Below, piece by piece: positions 1-9,649 of a DNA stretch of 64,000 bases (positions within the stretch are counted from its first letter, which is position 1; every line of letters starts with the position of its first letter). Under the pieces are notes generated by a model that saw only the letters and a list, made by a program, of their open reading frames with translations, made no database searches and was not told the origin of the DNA. The DNA is taken from contig NZ_JABEPE010000006.1 of assembly GCF_026788005.1 (NCBI RefSeq), positions 62,001-126,000 on the forward strand, given 5' to 3'. Source of the DNA: Alteromonas sp. a30. Its GTDB lineage: Bacteria > Pseudomonadota > Gammaproteobacteria > Enterobacterales > Alteromonadaceae. Both the position numbers and the translations under genes were made by a program.

Positions 1-179
1 AAGTGACAGGACAATATCACGACTTCGGGGAATTCTTAGCGGAGGTAGCGGCACTACCTCGAATCGTAACCGTACATAACTTCGAAATAAAAGTAGACGG
101 TGAAGAGCTAAATTTACAGTTACAGGCCAAGACTTATCGCACCTCAACTTTAGAGGAGGTAAGTGATGCCCAGCCATAA
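1..179 (+). CDS. pilO: PilO, type IV pilus inner-membrane assembly protein (3' end only)
   Basis: Only the last 59 codons are present; the gene enters from the left edge with its frame starting at base 3 and stops with TAA at 177-179. The residues GQYHDFGEFL, ALPRIVTVHNFEI and LNLQLQAKTYR match the C-terminal ferredoxin-like domain of PilO, which with PilN and PilP forms the periplasmic alignment subcomplex of the type IV pilus machine. The stop lies 14 bases inside the following pilP gene, as expected for the pilMNOPQ operon. The 5' part and pilM/pilN must lie outside the window. Confidence 0.85.
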   Translation, partial: VTGQYHDFGEFLAEVAALPRIVTVHNFEIKVDGEELNLQLQAKTYRTSTLEEVSDAQP

Positions 180-708
180 AACCATAACCACGTTAATAAG
201 CATATTATTAACGGCTTGCACTCCTCAAACAGACGATCTCAACCAATTTATTGCGGATGTTGCGAATACACCTCCTACAGCAATAGAACCTTATCCAACC
301 TTTGAAACACAACCTGCATTTCAATATTCAGTAGCGCATTTACGCAGCCCTTTCCAACGAAAAAGAGAAGGGCAACAAACAGTCATAAAAGAACCTGTTG
401 CCAGTTGCCTGCAACCCAATACTCAGCGCACTAAGATGCCGTTGGAAAGGTTTGGTGTCGACGCCCTAAAAGTGATGGGATTTTTAAATAGCGAAGGGAA
501 AACTTGGGGAATTATTTCAGCGTCCGACGGGAAGCTTTACAAAGTAACGTTGGGAGATAGGTTAGGCTTATTTTTCGGAGAAATTACCCGCATTTCAAAC
601 AATACGATCCACTTTACAGAATTGCTACCCGATGGCACTGGCTGTTGGAAAACCAAAGCGTCCAAACTAAGCCTCGCTCAGAGCACTGGAGAAAACAACG
701 ATGTTTGA
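166..708 (+). CDS. pilP: PilP, type IV pilus assembly lipoprotein
   Basis: 180 residues, the usual PilP size. The N-terminus has a short hydrophobic segment ending in a lipobox (LLTAC near residues 15-19), so the protein is probably a lipoprotein. The region after residue 100 (KVMGFL, GKTWGIISASDGKLYKVTLG) resembles the PilP beta-sandwich that links the PilN/PilO complex to the secretin PilQ. A GTG lies directly before the ATG at 166; the ATG is preferred because the GAGGAGGT ribosome site ends 5 bases before it. It overlaps pilO by 14 bases and pilQ by 8, indicating translational coupling. Confidence 0.88.
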   Translation: MPSHKTITTLISILLTACTPQTDDLNQFIADVANTPPTAIEPYPTFETQPAFQYSVAHLRSPFQRKREGQQTVIKEPVASCLQPNTQRTKMPLERFGVDALKVMGFLNSEGKTWGIISASDGKLYKVTLGDRLGLFFGEITRISNNTIHFTELLPDGTGCWKTKASKLSLAQSTGENNDV

Positions 709-2458
709 GTCTAATATCAATCATTACTCATCAAGAACATACTCAGTGAGCTCATTTTGTCTTTTGATAATATGTTTATGTGTATCTTCAACACTACTTG
801 CTCAAGAAACGAATTTACCAACGCTGGTCAATCCAGAGCAAATACTATCCGAAAAACAAAATACGTCGCTGGTGAACATTGATTTTGAACGATTCCGCAA
901 TGAGCAAGGCAGAACTCAGATCTCCCTTAGTGACTCTCAATTCCAAATGATTGTCAGCAAAAATAATACAAGCCTTTCCATCGACTTTCCGAACGTAAAA
1001 CTGGCAAAAGAGCAACTATATCGCCTCAACGTAAAGGACTTCGGCACGATTGTTGAGAGTATTGAAACATTTGAAGACTCACGAGCCAGCCGTGTCGTTA
1101 TTACAACAAATGCCCCTTTTGATTATCATCACAACAAAGAAAATAAAAACTTAATCATCGACATAAAACCTAAAGCCAAGGTTCTCCCTGAAAAAATTGA
1201 TTCACAAAAGTATACGGGCTCACCAATTTCACTGGATTTCCAAGATGTTCCTGTTAGACAAGTTTTGCAAATCATTGCTCAGGTCAATGGTTTTAACCTA
1301 GTAACAACAGACACAGTAACGGGAAATGTTACGATTAATCTCAACCAAGTACCTTGGGATCAAGCATTAAGCATGATTCTAAAAATCAAAGGACTGGATC
1401 AGAGAAAAGAGGGCAACATACTGCTTATTGCCCCAGCGGAAGAACTAGCAGCGAGAGAGACACAGCAACTACAATCACAAAAACAAGTTGCCGACTTGGC
1501 ACCTTTGCGTACGCATAATATTCAAATCAATTATGCCAAAGCCTCTGAATTAGCACCTATATTAAAATCAAAAGAAAGCAGCATTCTAAGCACGAGAGGT
1601 TCTGTAACCGTAGATGAAAGAACCAATTCTCTTATTATTCGTGATACACAAGAATCCATAGATAACGCCATTAACATGGTTCAAATACTAGATATTCCTG
1701 TGCGTCAGGTACTCATCGAGTCACGAATGGTCACCGTCAGAGATGGAGTAGATGAGCAAATTGGTGTGCGTTGGGGCTTTACTGATCAACAAGACTCCGA
1801 TGGTATTTCAGGTTCTATCGAAGGCGCGGAAACGGTCGGGGGCGGCGAAATACCCGATGTCGCTGACCGATTAAATGTGAACTTACCCGTTAATAATCCA
1901 GCGGGAAGAATAGGAATTAGCGTTGCCCGACTGATCGACGGAACAATATTAGACTTAGAATTATCTGCGTTAGAAAGTGAAAACAAAGGCGAAATTATTG
2001 CAAGCCCGAGAATAACGGTAGCCAACCAACATGAGGCTTACATCGAACAAGGTACAGAGATCCCTTATGTGCAATCGACTTCCAGCGGAGCAACTTCTGT
2101 TACCTTCAAGAAGGCGGTTCTAAGTATGAAAGTCATTCCTCACATCACACCTGATAATCGAGTCATTTTAGATTTGGTTGTTACCCAAGATACCCGAGGG
2201 GAAACTGTATCAACACCAACAGGGCCTGCGGTTGCTATCGACACCCAAGAGATTAGCACTCAAGTGCTTGTAGAAAACGGTGAAACCATCGTTTTAGGAG
2301 GTATTTTTCAACAAACTACTGCCGACACAGAAAATAAAGTACCTGTTTTAGGTGATCTTCCAGCTATCGGACGTTTATTTAAGAACTCTCAACAGATTAA
2401 CGATAAGCGAGAGCTTTTAATTTTTGTTACACCCAAAATTCTGTCCGAAGCGCTATAA
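701..2458 (+). CDS. pilQ: PilQ, type IV pilus outer-membrane secretin
   Basis: 585 residues. Order of parts: signal peptide ending near residue 35 (LLAQ), one AMIN peptidoglycan-binding-like domain (about 55-155), a secretin/TonB short N-terminal domain (about 174-230, SPISLDFQDVPVRQVL), an N1/NolW domain (about 270-340, GSVTVDERTNSLII), then the secretin barrel to the C-terminus (IASPRITV, VPVLGDLPAIGRLF, ELLIFVTPKIL). It forms the outer-membrane pore for the pilus. Shorter than the ~700-residue pseudomonad PilQ, consistent with a single AMIN domain. It begins inside the end of pilP. Confidence 0.95.
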   Translation: MFESNINHYSSRTYSVSSFCLLIICLCVSSTLLAQETNLPTLVNPEQILSEKQNTSLVNIDFERFRNEQGRTQISLSDSQFQMIVSKNNTSLSIDFPNVKLAKEQLYRLNVKDFGTIVESIETFEDSRASRVVITTNAPFDYHHNKENKNLIIDIKPKAKVLPEKIDSQKYTGSPISLDFQDVPVRQVLQIIAQVNGFNLVTTDTVTGNVTINLNQVPWDQALSMILKIKGLDQRKEGNILLIAPAEELAARETQQLQSQKQVADLAPLRTHNIQINYAKASELAPILKSKESSILSTRGSVTVDERTNSLIIRDTQESIDNAINMVQILDIPVRQVLIESRMVTVRDGVDEQIGVRWGFTDQQDSDGISGSIEGAETVGGGEIPDVADRLNVNLPVNNPAGRIGISVARLIDGTILDLELSALESENKGEIIASPRITVANQHEAYIEQGTEIPYVQSTSSGATSVTFKKAVLSMKVIPHITPDNRVILDLVVTQDTRGETVSTPTGPAVAIDTQEISTQVLVENGETIVLGGIFQQTTADTENKVPVLGDLPAIGRLFKNSQQINDKRELLIFVTPKILSEAL

Positions 2459-2635
2459 TAAGAAGGCTGTTTTCGGTGCGTTCTTTCTTTTTCTGAACGC
2501 TAACACCCAGAAGATGTCAGTAAATCACTACCTAAAAGCCCAAAATAACGGCATTTTGATAATTTTATTGACCTCTGCCAGAGTTAATTGTCAGCCAGAA
2601 CTTGCATAACTGAGCAGACTCCTGAGATAATCCCG

Positions 2636-2654
2636 CCCTCGAAAATCTCGAGGG
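2636..2654 (+). terminator. Hairpin between pilQ and aroK
   Basis: CCCTCGA (2636-2642) pairs with TCGAGGG (2648-2654) around a 5-base loop, followed by GGG and TTGTTTCTCC rather than a clean T run. It may attenuate the pil operon before aroK. A TATAAT hexamer lies just downstream at 2668-2673 and could be the -10 of an aroK promoter, though no convincing -35 precedes it. A second weak hairpin, GCGTTC/GAACGC, lies at 2478-2500. Confidence 0.35.
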
Positions 2655-2712
2655 GGGTTGTTTCTCCTATAATTAAAAGTAACTAATCAAAAAATTGTGA
2701 CGTAATTTTAAA

Positions 2713-3231
2713 ATGGCCGAAAAACGTAATATCTTTCTAATTGGTCCAATGGGCGCTGGAAAAAGCACAATTGGTAGACACCTAGCAGACCAATTACACT
2801 TGGAGTTCTACGATTCCGACCAGGAAATTGAACGCCGAACAGGAGCGGATATAGCCTGGGTTTTTGATATTGAAGGCGAAGAAGGATTCCGTGACCGCGA
2901 AGAAAATGTTATCGCGGATCTCACAGAAAAGCAGGGCATAGTACTCGCTACGGGTGGTGGCTCTGTTATCAGAAAGTCCGTTAGAAACCGACTATCAGCT
3001 AGAGGCATCGTTGTATATCTTGAAACAACGGTAGATAAACAAGTCGCTAGAACTCAGCGCGACAAGCGACGTCCTTTACTACAAAATGCTGACAATCCTG
3101 AATCAGTATTGAAGGATTTAGCCGGTGAACGTAACCCGTTATACGAAGAAATTGCCGACTACACTGTACGCACAGATGATCAAAGCGCACGTGCAGTAGC
3201 CAATGAAATCATTAATCAAATCGGGCTTTAA
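2713..3231 (+). CDS. aroK: Shikimate kinase I
   Basis: 172 residues, the normal AroK length. Residues 9-19 carry the P-loop [11 protein letters not shown], followed by the shikimate-binding FYDSDQEIE and the GGG of LATGGGSV near residue 80. The lid region with RRPLL is near residue 117. The enzyme phosphorylates shikimate at the 3-hydroxyl, in the fifth step of chorismate synthesis. It is followed after 34 bases by aroB, an arrangement conserved in gammaproteobacteria. The ribosome-binding site before the ATG is weak. Confidence 0.95.
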   Translation: MAEKRNIFLIGPMGAGKSTIGRHLADQLHLEFYDSDQEIERRTGADIAWVFDIEGEEGFRDREENVIADLTEKQGIVLATGGGSVIRKSVRNRLSARGIVVYLETTVDKQVARTQRDKRRPLLQNADNPESVLKDLAGERNPLYEEIADYTVRTDDQSARAVANEIINQIGL

Positions 3232-3265
3232 CCTCTAATCTTCTAATTCCATACAAACCGGAGAA

Positions 3266-4348
3266 ATGCGCTTGTCAACCATTCACGTAGCATTGGGAGA
3301 GCGCAGCTATCCCATAGAAGTTAAATCAGGGGTGCTGAATTCAGGCCCCGATTCACTTGGTATTTCTCAATTCATTCAATCAAACCTTGCGGTCATCATC
3401 ACCAACCCAACTGTTTCTGAACTTTATTTAGAAAAGCTAAAAGCGTGTCTTAATGACAATATTAAAGTTCATGTCATTGAAATTCCCGATGGAGAACAAT
3501 TCAAAAACGTCAATAGTTTTGAGTCTGCATTGACGCAATTGCTCGAGATAAATGCGTCAAGGGACACCACTATTCTCGCATTAGGCGGAGGTGTCATAGG
3601 TGATTTGTCGGGCTTTGTTGCAGCAACTTATCAACGGGGAATTCCATTTATCCAAGTCCCCACAACCTTATTGTCTCAAGTCGACTCCTCTGTAGGAGGA
3701 AAAACTGCAATTAATCATCCTCTTGGTAAAAACATGATCGGTGCGTTTTACCAACCTAAAGCCGTATTTATTGATACCAACACACTACACACTCTCCCTA
3801 AAAGGGAGTTCGCCGCGGGAATGGCAGAGGTTATCAAATACGGCATCATATACGATGCAGACTTCTTCCAGTGGATAGAAAACCATATTGATGCGTTATC
3901 CTCACTTGAAGCCGACGCTTTGCAATATGCAATTTCGCGATGCTGTGAAATAAAAGCCGAAATTGTGGCGCAAGACGAAAAGGAATCAGGAATTCGAGCA
4001 TTATTGAATTTAGGCCATACTTTTGGTCATGCGATAGAAGCCGAACAAGGCTATGGTAACTGGTTACATGGAGAAGCCGTCGCCGCTGGCACCGTTCTTG
4101 CTTCAAAGATAGCACTGGAGAAAGGCTGGTTGTCACAGTCAGATTTCCGTCGCATAGTACAGTTGTTACAGGCATTTTCATTACCGTTAGAAAAGCCTGA
4201 AAGCATGGTTTTCGATGATTTCATGAAACATATGCGTCGAGATAAGAAAGTTCTTGCTGGAAATATTCGATTCATTATCCCGCAAGGTATCGGAAAAGCC
4301 ATCGTCACCAAAGAAGTTTCGGAAGGCGAGTTACGTAGCATAATTTAA
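3266..4348 (+). CDS. aroB: 3-dehydroquinate synthase
   Basis: 360 residues, full length. NAD-binding and catalytic motifs are visible: [11 protein letters not shown] near residue 107, [17 protein letters not shown] near 130-147, and the metal-binding stretch [11 protein letters not shown] near residue 250. It converts DAHP to 3-dehydroquinate, the second step of the shikimate pathway. It shares the aroK operon; GGAG sits just before the ATG. It is followed by damX after 24 bases. Confidence 0.96.
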   Translation: MRLSTIHVALGERSYPIEVKSGVLNSGPDSLGISQFIQSNLAVIITNPTVSELYLEKLKACLNDNIKVHVIEIPDGEQFKNVNSFESALTQLLEINASRDTTILALGGGVIGDLSGFVAATYQRGIPFIQVPTTLLSQVDSSVGGKTAINHPLGKNMIGAFYQPKAVFIDTNTLHTLPKREFAAGMAEVIKYGIIYDADFFQWIENHIDALSSLEADALQYAISRCCEIKAEIVAQDEKESGIRALLNLGHTFGHAIEAEQGYGNWLHGEAVAAGTVLASKIALEKGWLSQSDFRRIVQLLQAFSLPLEKPESMVFDDFMKHMRRDKKVLAGNIRFIIPQGIGKAIVTKEVSEGELRSII

Positions 4349-4372
4349 CCCTAACTAAGAGAGGCGGTCGTT

Positions 4373-6136
4373 TTGCATATGCACAATTTGTTAAATGAAT
4401 TTACTGACCTCTCCGAGCGATTAGAGCATCTTGTTTCCTATTCGTCGCAAATGGTATTTATCAGCGGCGATCAAATGGGCGACCAACAAAAGTTCGTTGA
4501 AGCATTTTTAGGGGCTAAACAAAGCGATGTAGATATTGTTTATTTAACGGGTAACAGCTTTCACAGTGAAGAAGATGTTCGACATGAATTTGCCCGTCAA
4601 GTCGTTGGAAACTCCCCAAGTATAGACTTACCGCTTTTGCAGCTAGTTGCCACTAGAGAACAACGCAACACACCACTTTTAATTGCCGTTACTCGTGCAG
4701 AAAGGATCCCAGACCAAATCCTACAAGAATTGTGGGACTTAGTATTACAAACTCGGTTTGCACGAAACCACCAACAAATTAATATCATCTTATTTGGTGA
4801 GCAAGAATGGGCAGAAAGAACCAAGTCATGGTTGCCAACAAATAATAATGACAAACCCGTTTTATTAACCAGTGAAACGGTTGAAATGAAAGCTGAGCAA
4901 GAAATTGAAGGCGATCTAGATGCTTTTATTAAGTCTAAACGTAAAGAGTTTAATGAAAGATTAAAAGCAAGAGCCCTCGCTTATGATCCCCCCGCATCAG
5001 TATTAACTAATTGGTGGGTAAAGTTGCTCGCTATCTGTACCTTCATCATCTGTTTCAGCGGTCTTTTGATTTGGCAATATTTCGATTTAACGCAATCGGC
5101 ATTTAAAGATTTTGCTCAATTTCTCTTTCAAACCGAAGCCAGCTCTCCAGCACAAGAGTGGGAAGAGGCCAAAGCTCTTTTAGCTGAAACAGACTCGACG
5201 ACACAAAAAGCGCAGGAAGAAACCAACCAAAAAACGCAAACTGAAGATAACTCGTTAACTGAAGAAGCGAATACAGGATTTGTTAGCAACTGGAAAGAAG
5301 AGAGCGAACGGTTAGCGCGTAAAGTCATCCCGGTAAACCTTCCCGAAACACCAGTACAGAAGGCCCCAGATGCCTCATCGGCTAAGACCATCAAGCAACC
5401 CGAAACAATTAATACCAACTCGGGGGGGCTAGAGCTTTCTCAAGCCGAGTCCATAGTCGATATTCCAAAATCACGCTTAAAACAGCTGCAAGACAATACA
5501 GCGAAGAACGAACCAACGGTCATTGCCGAGCCACTCATCCCCAACGAATTAGCCGGAAGAATGGCTAAAGCTGACACTTCTAATGTCGAGTTTGTAGGCC
5601 CACCACTACCTGAGAATTTGAATAGCTCATCTCAGCAACAGGCTGATAGCACACAGGAAACCTCCCCCTCTCCACAACCTGAAATCGCAGACGTCACAAC
5701 GGCGAATGAACTCAGCGAGACGCTAAGTGAAAATAGTACAGAAGTTGAAGATTACCGTATTGAGGATATTGTTAGCGTTGAAGAGTTAGAGCGTCAAACC
5801 GAAACACCACCTGCTCCATCTTATTTGTTTAATGAGCGTAATCTGCTTGATTTGAAGGAGTCTCAATATCTACTGCAAGTTTCTGGAATGAGTAGCCAAA
5901 GTGTACTAGAGCAATATTTAGCGGATAATCGCCTTCAAGACCGTGTCTGGGTATATAAAACTCAACGCTACGGCGGAAACTGGTTTGTTGTTGTTTATAA
6001 CAAAGCGTTCAACAGCCTAGATGAAGCACGAAGCTCCGTTAGCGAACTACCTCAAACAACACGACAAAGTGCGCCTTTCGCGAAATCAATAACAACCGTA
6101 AAACAAGAAATTGCCCAAGGTTATCCTGAAAAATAG
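4373..6136 (+). CDS. damX: DamX-like SPOR-domain cell-division protein
   Basis: 587 residues. An N-terminal cytoplasmic AAA-like part (about 1-200; MVFISGDQMGDQQKFVEAF) is followed by one transmembrane helix (about 217-235), a long low-complexity periplasmic linker rich in E, T, P and S, and a C-terminal SPOR domain (about 490-580; YLLQVSGMSSQSVLEQYL and RYGGNWFVVVYNKAF). SPOR domains bind denuded septal peptidoglycan, and DamX localises to the division site in E. coli. The start is either TTG at 4373, which has ideal spacing from AAGAGAGG, or ATG at 4379. Its place between aroB and dam matches the classical operon. Confidence 0.88.
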   Translation: MHMHNLLNEFTDLSERLEHLVSYSSQMVFISGDQMGDQQKFVEAFLGAKQSDVDIVYLTGNSFHSEEDVRHEFARQVVGNSPSIDLPLLQLVATREQRNTPLLIAVTRAERIPDQILQELWDLVLQTRFARNHQQINIILFGEQEWAERTKSWLPTNNNDKPVLLTSETVEMKAEQEIEGDLDAFIKSKRKEFNERLKARALAYDPPASVLTNWWVKLLAICTFIICFSGLLIWQYFDLTQSAFKDFAQFLFQTEASSPAQEWEEAKALLAETDSTTQKAQEETNQKTQTEDNSLTEEANTGFVSNWKEESERLARKVIPVNLPETPVQKAPDASSAKTIKQPETINTNSGGLELSQAESIVDIPKSRLKQLQDNTAKNEPTVIAEPLIPNELAGRMAKADTSNVEFVGPPLPENLNSSSQQQADSTQETSPSPQPEIADVTTANELSETLSENSTEVEDYRIEDIVSVEELERQTETPPAPSYLFNERNLLDLKESQYLLQVSGMSSQSVLEQYLADNRLQDRVWVYKTQRYGGNWFVVVYNKAFNSLDEARSSVSELPQTTRQSAPFAKSITTVKQEIAQGYPEK

Positions 6137-6206
6137 CGTCGGATCATTGTCTTTACCGTTATTCGCTGAATCTTTTAGCGGATGATCGCGATAACGACAA
6201 TTTCTG

Positions 6207-6234
6207 TTAACTATTATTGTGGCTAAGGTACAAT
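6207..6234 (+). promoter_or_regulatory. Possible dam promoter
   Basis: TTAACT (6207-6212) and TACAAT (6229-6234) are separated by 16 bases, a fair sigma-70 match, about 40 bases before the dam start. This would give dam its own transcription in addition to reading through from damX. Confidence 0.35.
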
Positions 6235-6272
6235 GACGCCACCTTCAATCTAAGTTACCAAGATACGTTTTT

Positions 6273-7112
6273 TTGAAACCTTCTCGAAAACCCCGCGCCT
6301 TTCTCAAATGGGCCGGAGGTAAAGCATCTATCTCAGAAAAAATTTGTCGGAGACTGCCCAAAGGTAGGCTACTTGTCGAACCTTTTGTCGGTGCCGGTTC
6401 TATTTTTCTTCGAAGTAATTATGATGCTTACATCTTGAATGACATCAATCCAGATCTCATCAACCTCTTTAAATGCGTTGCAAACGATGTTGAAACTTAT
6501 ATTCAAGATACCAAGACGTTTTTCAATGGGGAATACAATAACAAAGAAACCTACTATCAAATTCGAGAAGAATTTAACCAAACAACCGATCCTTACCACC
6601 GCTCAGTATTATTTCTGTACTTAAATCGGTTTTGTTATAATGGCCTGTGCCGTTACAACTCAAAAGGTATTTTTAATGTACCCTTTGGACGTTATAAGAA
6701 ACCCTACTTTCCTGAAATTGAGCTTCGATATTTCGCGAAAAAAGCGAGTAAGGCGACCTTCACATGCTTAGACTTCGAAGAAGTGTTTCGCACCCTTCCC
6801 GACGATGCCATTGTTTATTGCGACCCACCTTACGCACCTATTAGCCCAACCGCTTCCTTCACCTCCTACGCTAAAGATGGTTTCTCTGCTGAGCAACAAG
6901 AAAAGCTGGCACATTTAAGCGCAATGGCAGCACTTCAGAAACGAATTCCTGTGATGATCAGCAACCATGATACGCCGTTTACTCGCGAGATTTATGAACA
7001 AGCTCGCCTTGTTTTCCTAAAGGCAGCCAGAAACATTAGTCAAAAGAAAGACAAGCGAAAAAAAACGAAAGAGCTACTCGCGATATTTACTCCAGAGAGT
7101 CAAGCTAAGTAG
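6273..7112 (+). CDS. dam: DNA adenine methyltransferase (GATC-specific Dam)
   Basis: 279 residues. Motif X (RAFLKWAGGK), motif I (LVEPFVGAGSIFL) and the catalytic motif IV (YCDPPYAPI) are all present, as in E. coli Dam. Dam methylates adenine in GATC and guides mismatch repair and replication timing. The best start is TTG at 6273: it gives MKPSRKPRAFLKWAGG, aligning with the E. coli N-terminus, and there is no ATG before the essential motif. A TTG with a weak ribosome site suggests deliberately low expression. The 3' end overlaps the opposing DUF2970 gene by 8 bases. Confidence 0.95.
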   Translation: MKPSRKPRAFLKWAGGKASISEKICRRLPKGRLLVEPFVGAGSIFLRSNYDAYILNDINPDLINLFKCVANDVETYIQDTKTFFNGEYNNKETYYQIREEFNQTTDPYHRSVLFLYLNRFCYNGLCRYNSKGIFNVPFGRYKKPYFPEIELRYFAKKASKATFTCLDFEEVFRTLPDDAIVYCDPPYAPISPTASFTSYAKDGFSAEQQEKLAHLSAMAALQKRIPVMISNHDTPFTREIYEQARLVFLKAARNISQKKDKRKKTKELLAIFTPESQAK

Positions 7113-7326
7113 GAGTCGCTCCTATCATTAGGTTAACGGCAATCATAATTGCACCGATAAACCCGATAACAAACAAAACCCCAACAAGAAGGAAGGGGAG
7201 AATGGACTTTTTCTGAAAATCAGCCTGCCGATTGTGCTCGGACTGCACGCCAAACATGCTAGCCGCAACACTTTTAAAGACAGACCAAAATTCGCTGGAA
7301 GATGATAGAGAAGGCAGTAGTCTCAT
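7105..7326 (-). CDS. DUF2970-type small membrane protein
   Basis: 73 residues. The N-terminal half (FWSVFKSVAASMFGVQSEHNRQADF) and the single hydrophobic helix near residues 42-68 fit the DUF2970 family of short gammaproteobacterial inner-membrane proteins of unknown function. It is convergent with dam and overlaps its last 8 bases. TAAGGAGCTACT precedes the ATG, a good ribosome-binding site. Confidence 0.75.
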   Translation of the reverse strand: MRLLPSLSSSSEFWSVFKSVAASMFGVQSEHNRQADFQKKSILPFLLVGVLFVIGFIGAIMIAVNLMIGATPT

Positions 7327-7360
7327 AGTAGCTCCTTAAAACATTAAGGCTGTTCTGATA

Positions 7361-7684
7361 CTACTTATAAGATGAAGGCTCCGCAGTGGCAACCGGTTCA
7401 TCATTTCTGAACAGCAATTCTAGCAAGTCCAAATAATGAAACTGAGACGAGCGGCTATTACCAACCAGCCACGACCCCCAACTCACATTTTTTGCTGAGT
7501 CATCACTACATTCAGCAGCTTTGGACTTTTGCTTATGCACGATTTGACGCTCGACTTGTGCTTTGTTATCGCAACACTCAGCACCACGACGCTGCTCCGT
7601 TGCGCCAGCAAATACTGCCGATGAAGTTGACAGCAATGCAACGGTATACGTAAGCACAAAGATGCTTTTTCTCATACTTAGCAT
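7361..7684 (-). CDS. Small secreted protein, unknown family
   Basis: 107 residues with a clear Sec signal peptide (positively charged MRKS, hydrophobic core, SSAVFA cleavage site near residue 26). The mature part is short, hydrophilic and has three cysteines, ECC and AECS. I do not recognise a family. Translation could start at the upstream ATG (7684) or at MRKS three codons later. It lies upstream of the DUF2970 gene on the same strand with a 34-base gap. Confidence 0.55.
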   Translation of the reverse strand: MLSMRKSIFVLTYTVALLSTSSAVFAGATEQRRGAECCDNKAQVERQIVHKQKSKAAECSDDSAKNVSWGSWLVGNSRSSQFHYLDLLELLFRNDEPVATAEPSSYK

Positions 7685-8045
7685 ATATTAGCTCACTCCG
7701 TAAGATTTGGTTACATTATAGCCCTGAACAAAGTTTAAGCAACGTGAGTTTATCGCAAATAAAAAGCGGCTCATCGTCAAAACGGCTCTGAAATATTTAG
7801 ATACGACTTTAACCTTGGAGGAGATTCTGCATGGTGACGACTGAATCTTAACTGAACTTCTCAACGATAGTTGAGTAATTAGAGGCACAATAAAAACGGA
7901 AGTCAAACGTCAAATACCAATTATGCCAATCTTTATTACCGTGAAAAAATTAGATAAATGCAAAAGGCATTGTGAATTTAGGATAACTTATTCACATAAA
8001 AAAGTTACCCTAAAAGAGAAATATAAAGGCTATTAACGTTTTGAA
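7685..8045. other. 361-base stretch without a convincing gene
   Basis: This should hold the promoter of the small secreted protein and the 3' end of the porin transcript. A 72-codon open frame on the minus strand has no ribosome site, no family resemblance and poor codon structure, so it is not called. No strong hairpin-plus-T terminator was seen. Confidence 0.4.
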
Positions 8046-8681
8046 TTAAAGCTCAAAAGTCTTACGGATGCTGAATAACAAGCTCTCGTCGTCATCCAGA
8101 TCTTTACCACTCCACGCTAAAGTAACACCAACGTCAAAGCCGGCAACATTTGTCATGTAACCACCTTGGAAGTATTCACCTTCGAAGTCGTTACCTAAGC
8201 CCGCAACACGTGCAAAGAAGCCATTGTGAGCCAACGTTAAAGAAACAAAAGTATAGTCAGACTCTGGAATACCTAAGTCGATGTCTTCGTTTTTCTTACC
8301 GACAGCGAAGTCTACTGTCGCGATGCCGTAACTTAAGCCAAGGTTCAATTCGTTAGCCGTTGAAGAATGATCACCAGTGAACTGGTAAGTTGTTGCACCA
8401 ATTTGTGCACCAACGCCATTGTCAAACTTGTGTCTGTAACCGAAGTAGCCATCGACCTCAAAGCCTTTATTGACGTCAACTGCAAATGCACCTACATAAA
8501 AGCCATCTTCTTGCCAATCAATATTGATGTTTGCAGAAGCATCGTTTGTTTGGGCTACGCCACGGAAGTGGTGTTCAGAAGCAACACCAAACCCTGCTTT
8601 TAAGGCAGCAGATGCAGCATGGGAATATGCTAAAGATGCAATAGAAACCGCTGCTACTGCACAGATTTTTGCCAATTTCAT
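8046..8681 (-). CDS. TorF-family putative outer-membrane porin (copy 1)
   Basis: 211 residues. A signal peptide ends near residue 26 (HAASA|A), followed by repeated amphipathic beta strands and a C-terminus ending in FEL, close to the terminal-aromatic signal of outer-membrane barrels. VASEHHFRGVAQT, DASANINIDW and ESDYTFVSLTLAHNG are typical of the TorF/Gcw_chp family (TIGR02001-like). The ribosome site AAGGAAG precedes the ATG. It is closely related to the next gene (9014-9649). The substrate is unknown. Confidence 0.82.
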   Translation of the reverse strand: MKLAKICAVAAVSIASLAYSHAASAALKAGFGVASEHHFRGVAQTNDASANINIDWQEDGFYVGAFAVDVNKGFEVDGYFGYRHKFDNGVGAQIGATTYQFTGDHSSTANELNLGLSYGIATVDFAVGKKNEDIDLGIPESDYTFVSLTLAHNGFFARVAGLGNDFEGEYFQGGYMTNVAGFDVGVTLAWSGKDLDDDESLLFSIRKTFEL

Positions 8682-9013
8682 ATGTGTCTTCCTTATGTAT
8701 TTTTGTTGAGAACTTTTAGGTAATATTTTTTTAGCCGAAGAAGGTTATCATTTTTCACGAGAAATGCAAAAAATGGTTAAATTTTTAAAGGTTAATTTTT
8801 TGTTTCATTTTTTATGTTTCTAAAACACATTTAAACGACTGTATTAATCAGTGCAAAGACGTTAGCTGGAAAAGAGTGGAACGATAGGTTGTAAACGAAT
8901 GTTGGGAATGCAGAGATAGAAAGGGGAACACAGAAAAAGAAGGACAACCTTATTATTATTATGATTTTGTTGTCCCGAATAACATGTCAGTAATGAATTT
9001 ATGTTAGTAAGAG
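8682..9013. other. Intergenic region between the two TorF genes
   Basis: 332 AT-rich bases with no open frame of note. It must carry the promoter and leader of the downstream porin gene (minus strand), including several A/T tracts at 8720-8830. No operator-like palindrome was recognised. Confidence 0.4.
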
Positions 9014-9649
9014 TTACAAGTTGAAGGTTTTACCAATACTAAAGTAAATCGTTTCATCGTCATTAAGATCGCTACCGCTAACAAGAACGGATACACCAAC
9101 ATCGAAGCCGCCCACTTGAGTTCCATAACCAGCTTCGAAATATTCGCCATCGGACTCATCGCCATATGTACCAAATGTTCCGTAAAAACCTTCATACGCG
9201 ACAGAGAGTGAAAGAAATGTATAGTCAGATTCGACGATGCCTAAATCAAAATCGTCTTCACGTGTTCCAATCGCATAATCTAAAGAGAATAAGCCATAGC
9301 TCAGTCCCAAATTAACCTCATTGTAAGCAGAATCAAAATCACCAGTGTACTGATAAGTTGTAAAGCCAATGCTGCTTGAAAGCCCATCCGTAATATCAAA
9401 TCCATAGCCACCATAAAAGTCGACCTCTAAGCCATCACCTACATCCGCAGCCCACGTTCCTAGGTAAAACCCTTCATTCGTGTAATCTAGGCCAGCACTT
9501 GCAGATGCATCGGTTGTTTGCGCGACACCACGGAAGTGATACTCAGACACGACGCCAATATTTGCCGACACATCAGCTAGTGCAGCTTGTGAATATAGTA
9601 AAGTGGCAGCAACGGCTGACGTCAAAGTGGTGAATTTGATAGTTTTCAT
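9014..9649 (-). CDS. TorF-family putative outer-membrane porin (copy 2)
   Basis: 211 residues from the ATG at 9649, chosen because GAGGAAAC stands directly before it; an in-frame ATG five codons upstream has no such site. Signal peptide to about residue 26, then VSEYHFRGVAQTTDASAS, IVESDYTFLSLSVAYEGF and terminal KTFNL, paralleling copy 1 strand by strand. Both have the same length and spacing, so they are a tandem duplication that has diverged widely. Acidic residues dominate the loops. Confidence 0.82.
   Translation of the reverse strand: MKTIKFTTLTSAVAATLLYSQAALADVSANIGVVSEYHFRGVAQTTDASASAGLDYTNEGFYLGTWAADVGDGLEVDFYGGYGFDITDGLSSSIGFTTYQYTGDFDSAYNEVNLGLSYGLFSLDYAIGTREDDFDLGIVESDYTFLSLSVAYEGFYGTFGTYGDESDGEYFEAGYGTQVGGFDVGVSVLVSGSDLNDDETIYFSIGKTFNL

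Noticed and set aside
7688-7906. 72-codon minus-strand open frame
   Set aside because: No ribosome site, no family resemblance, and it occupies the promoter region of the small secreted protein gene.
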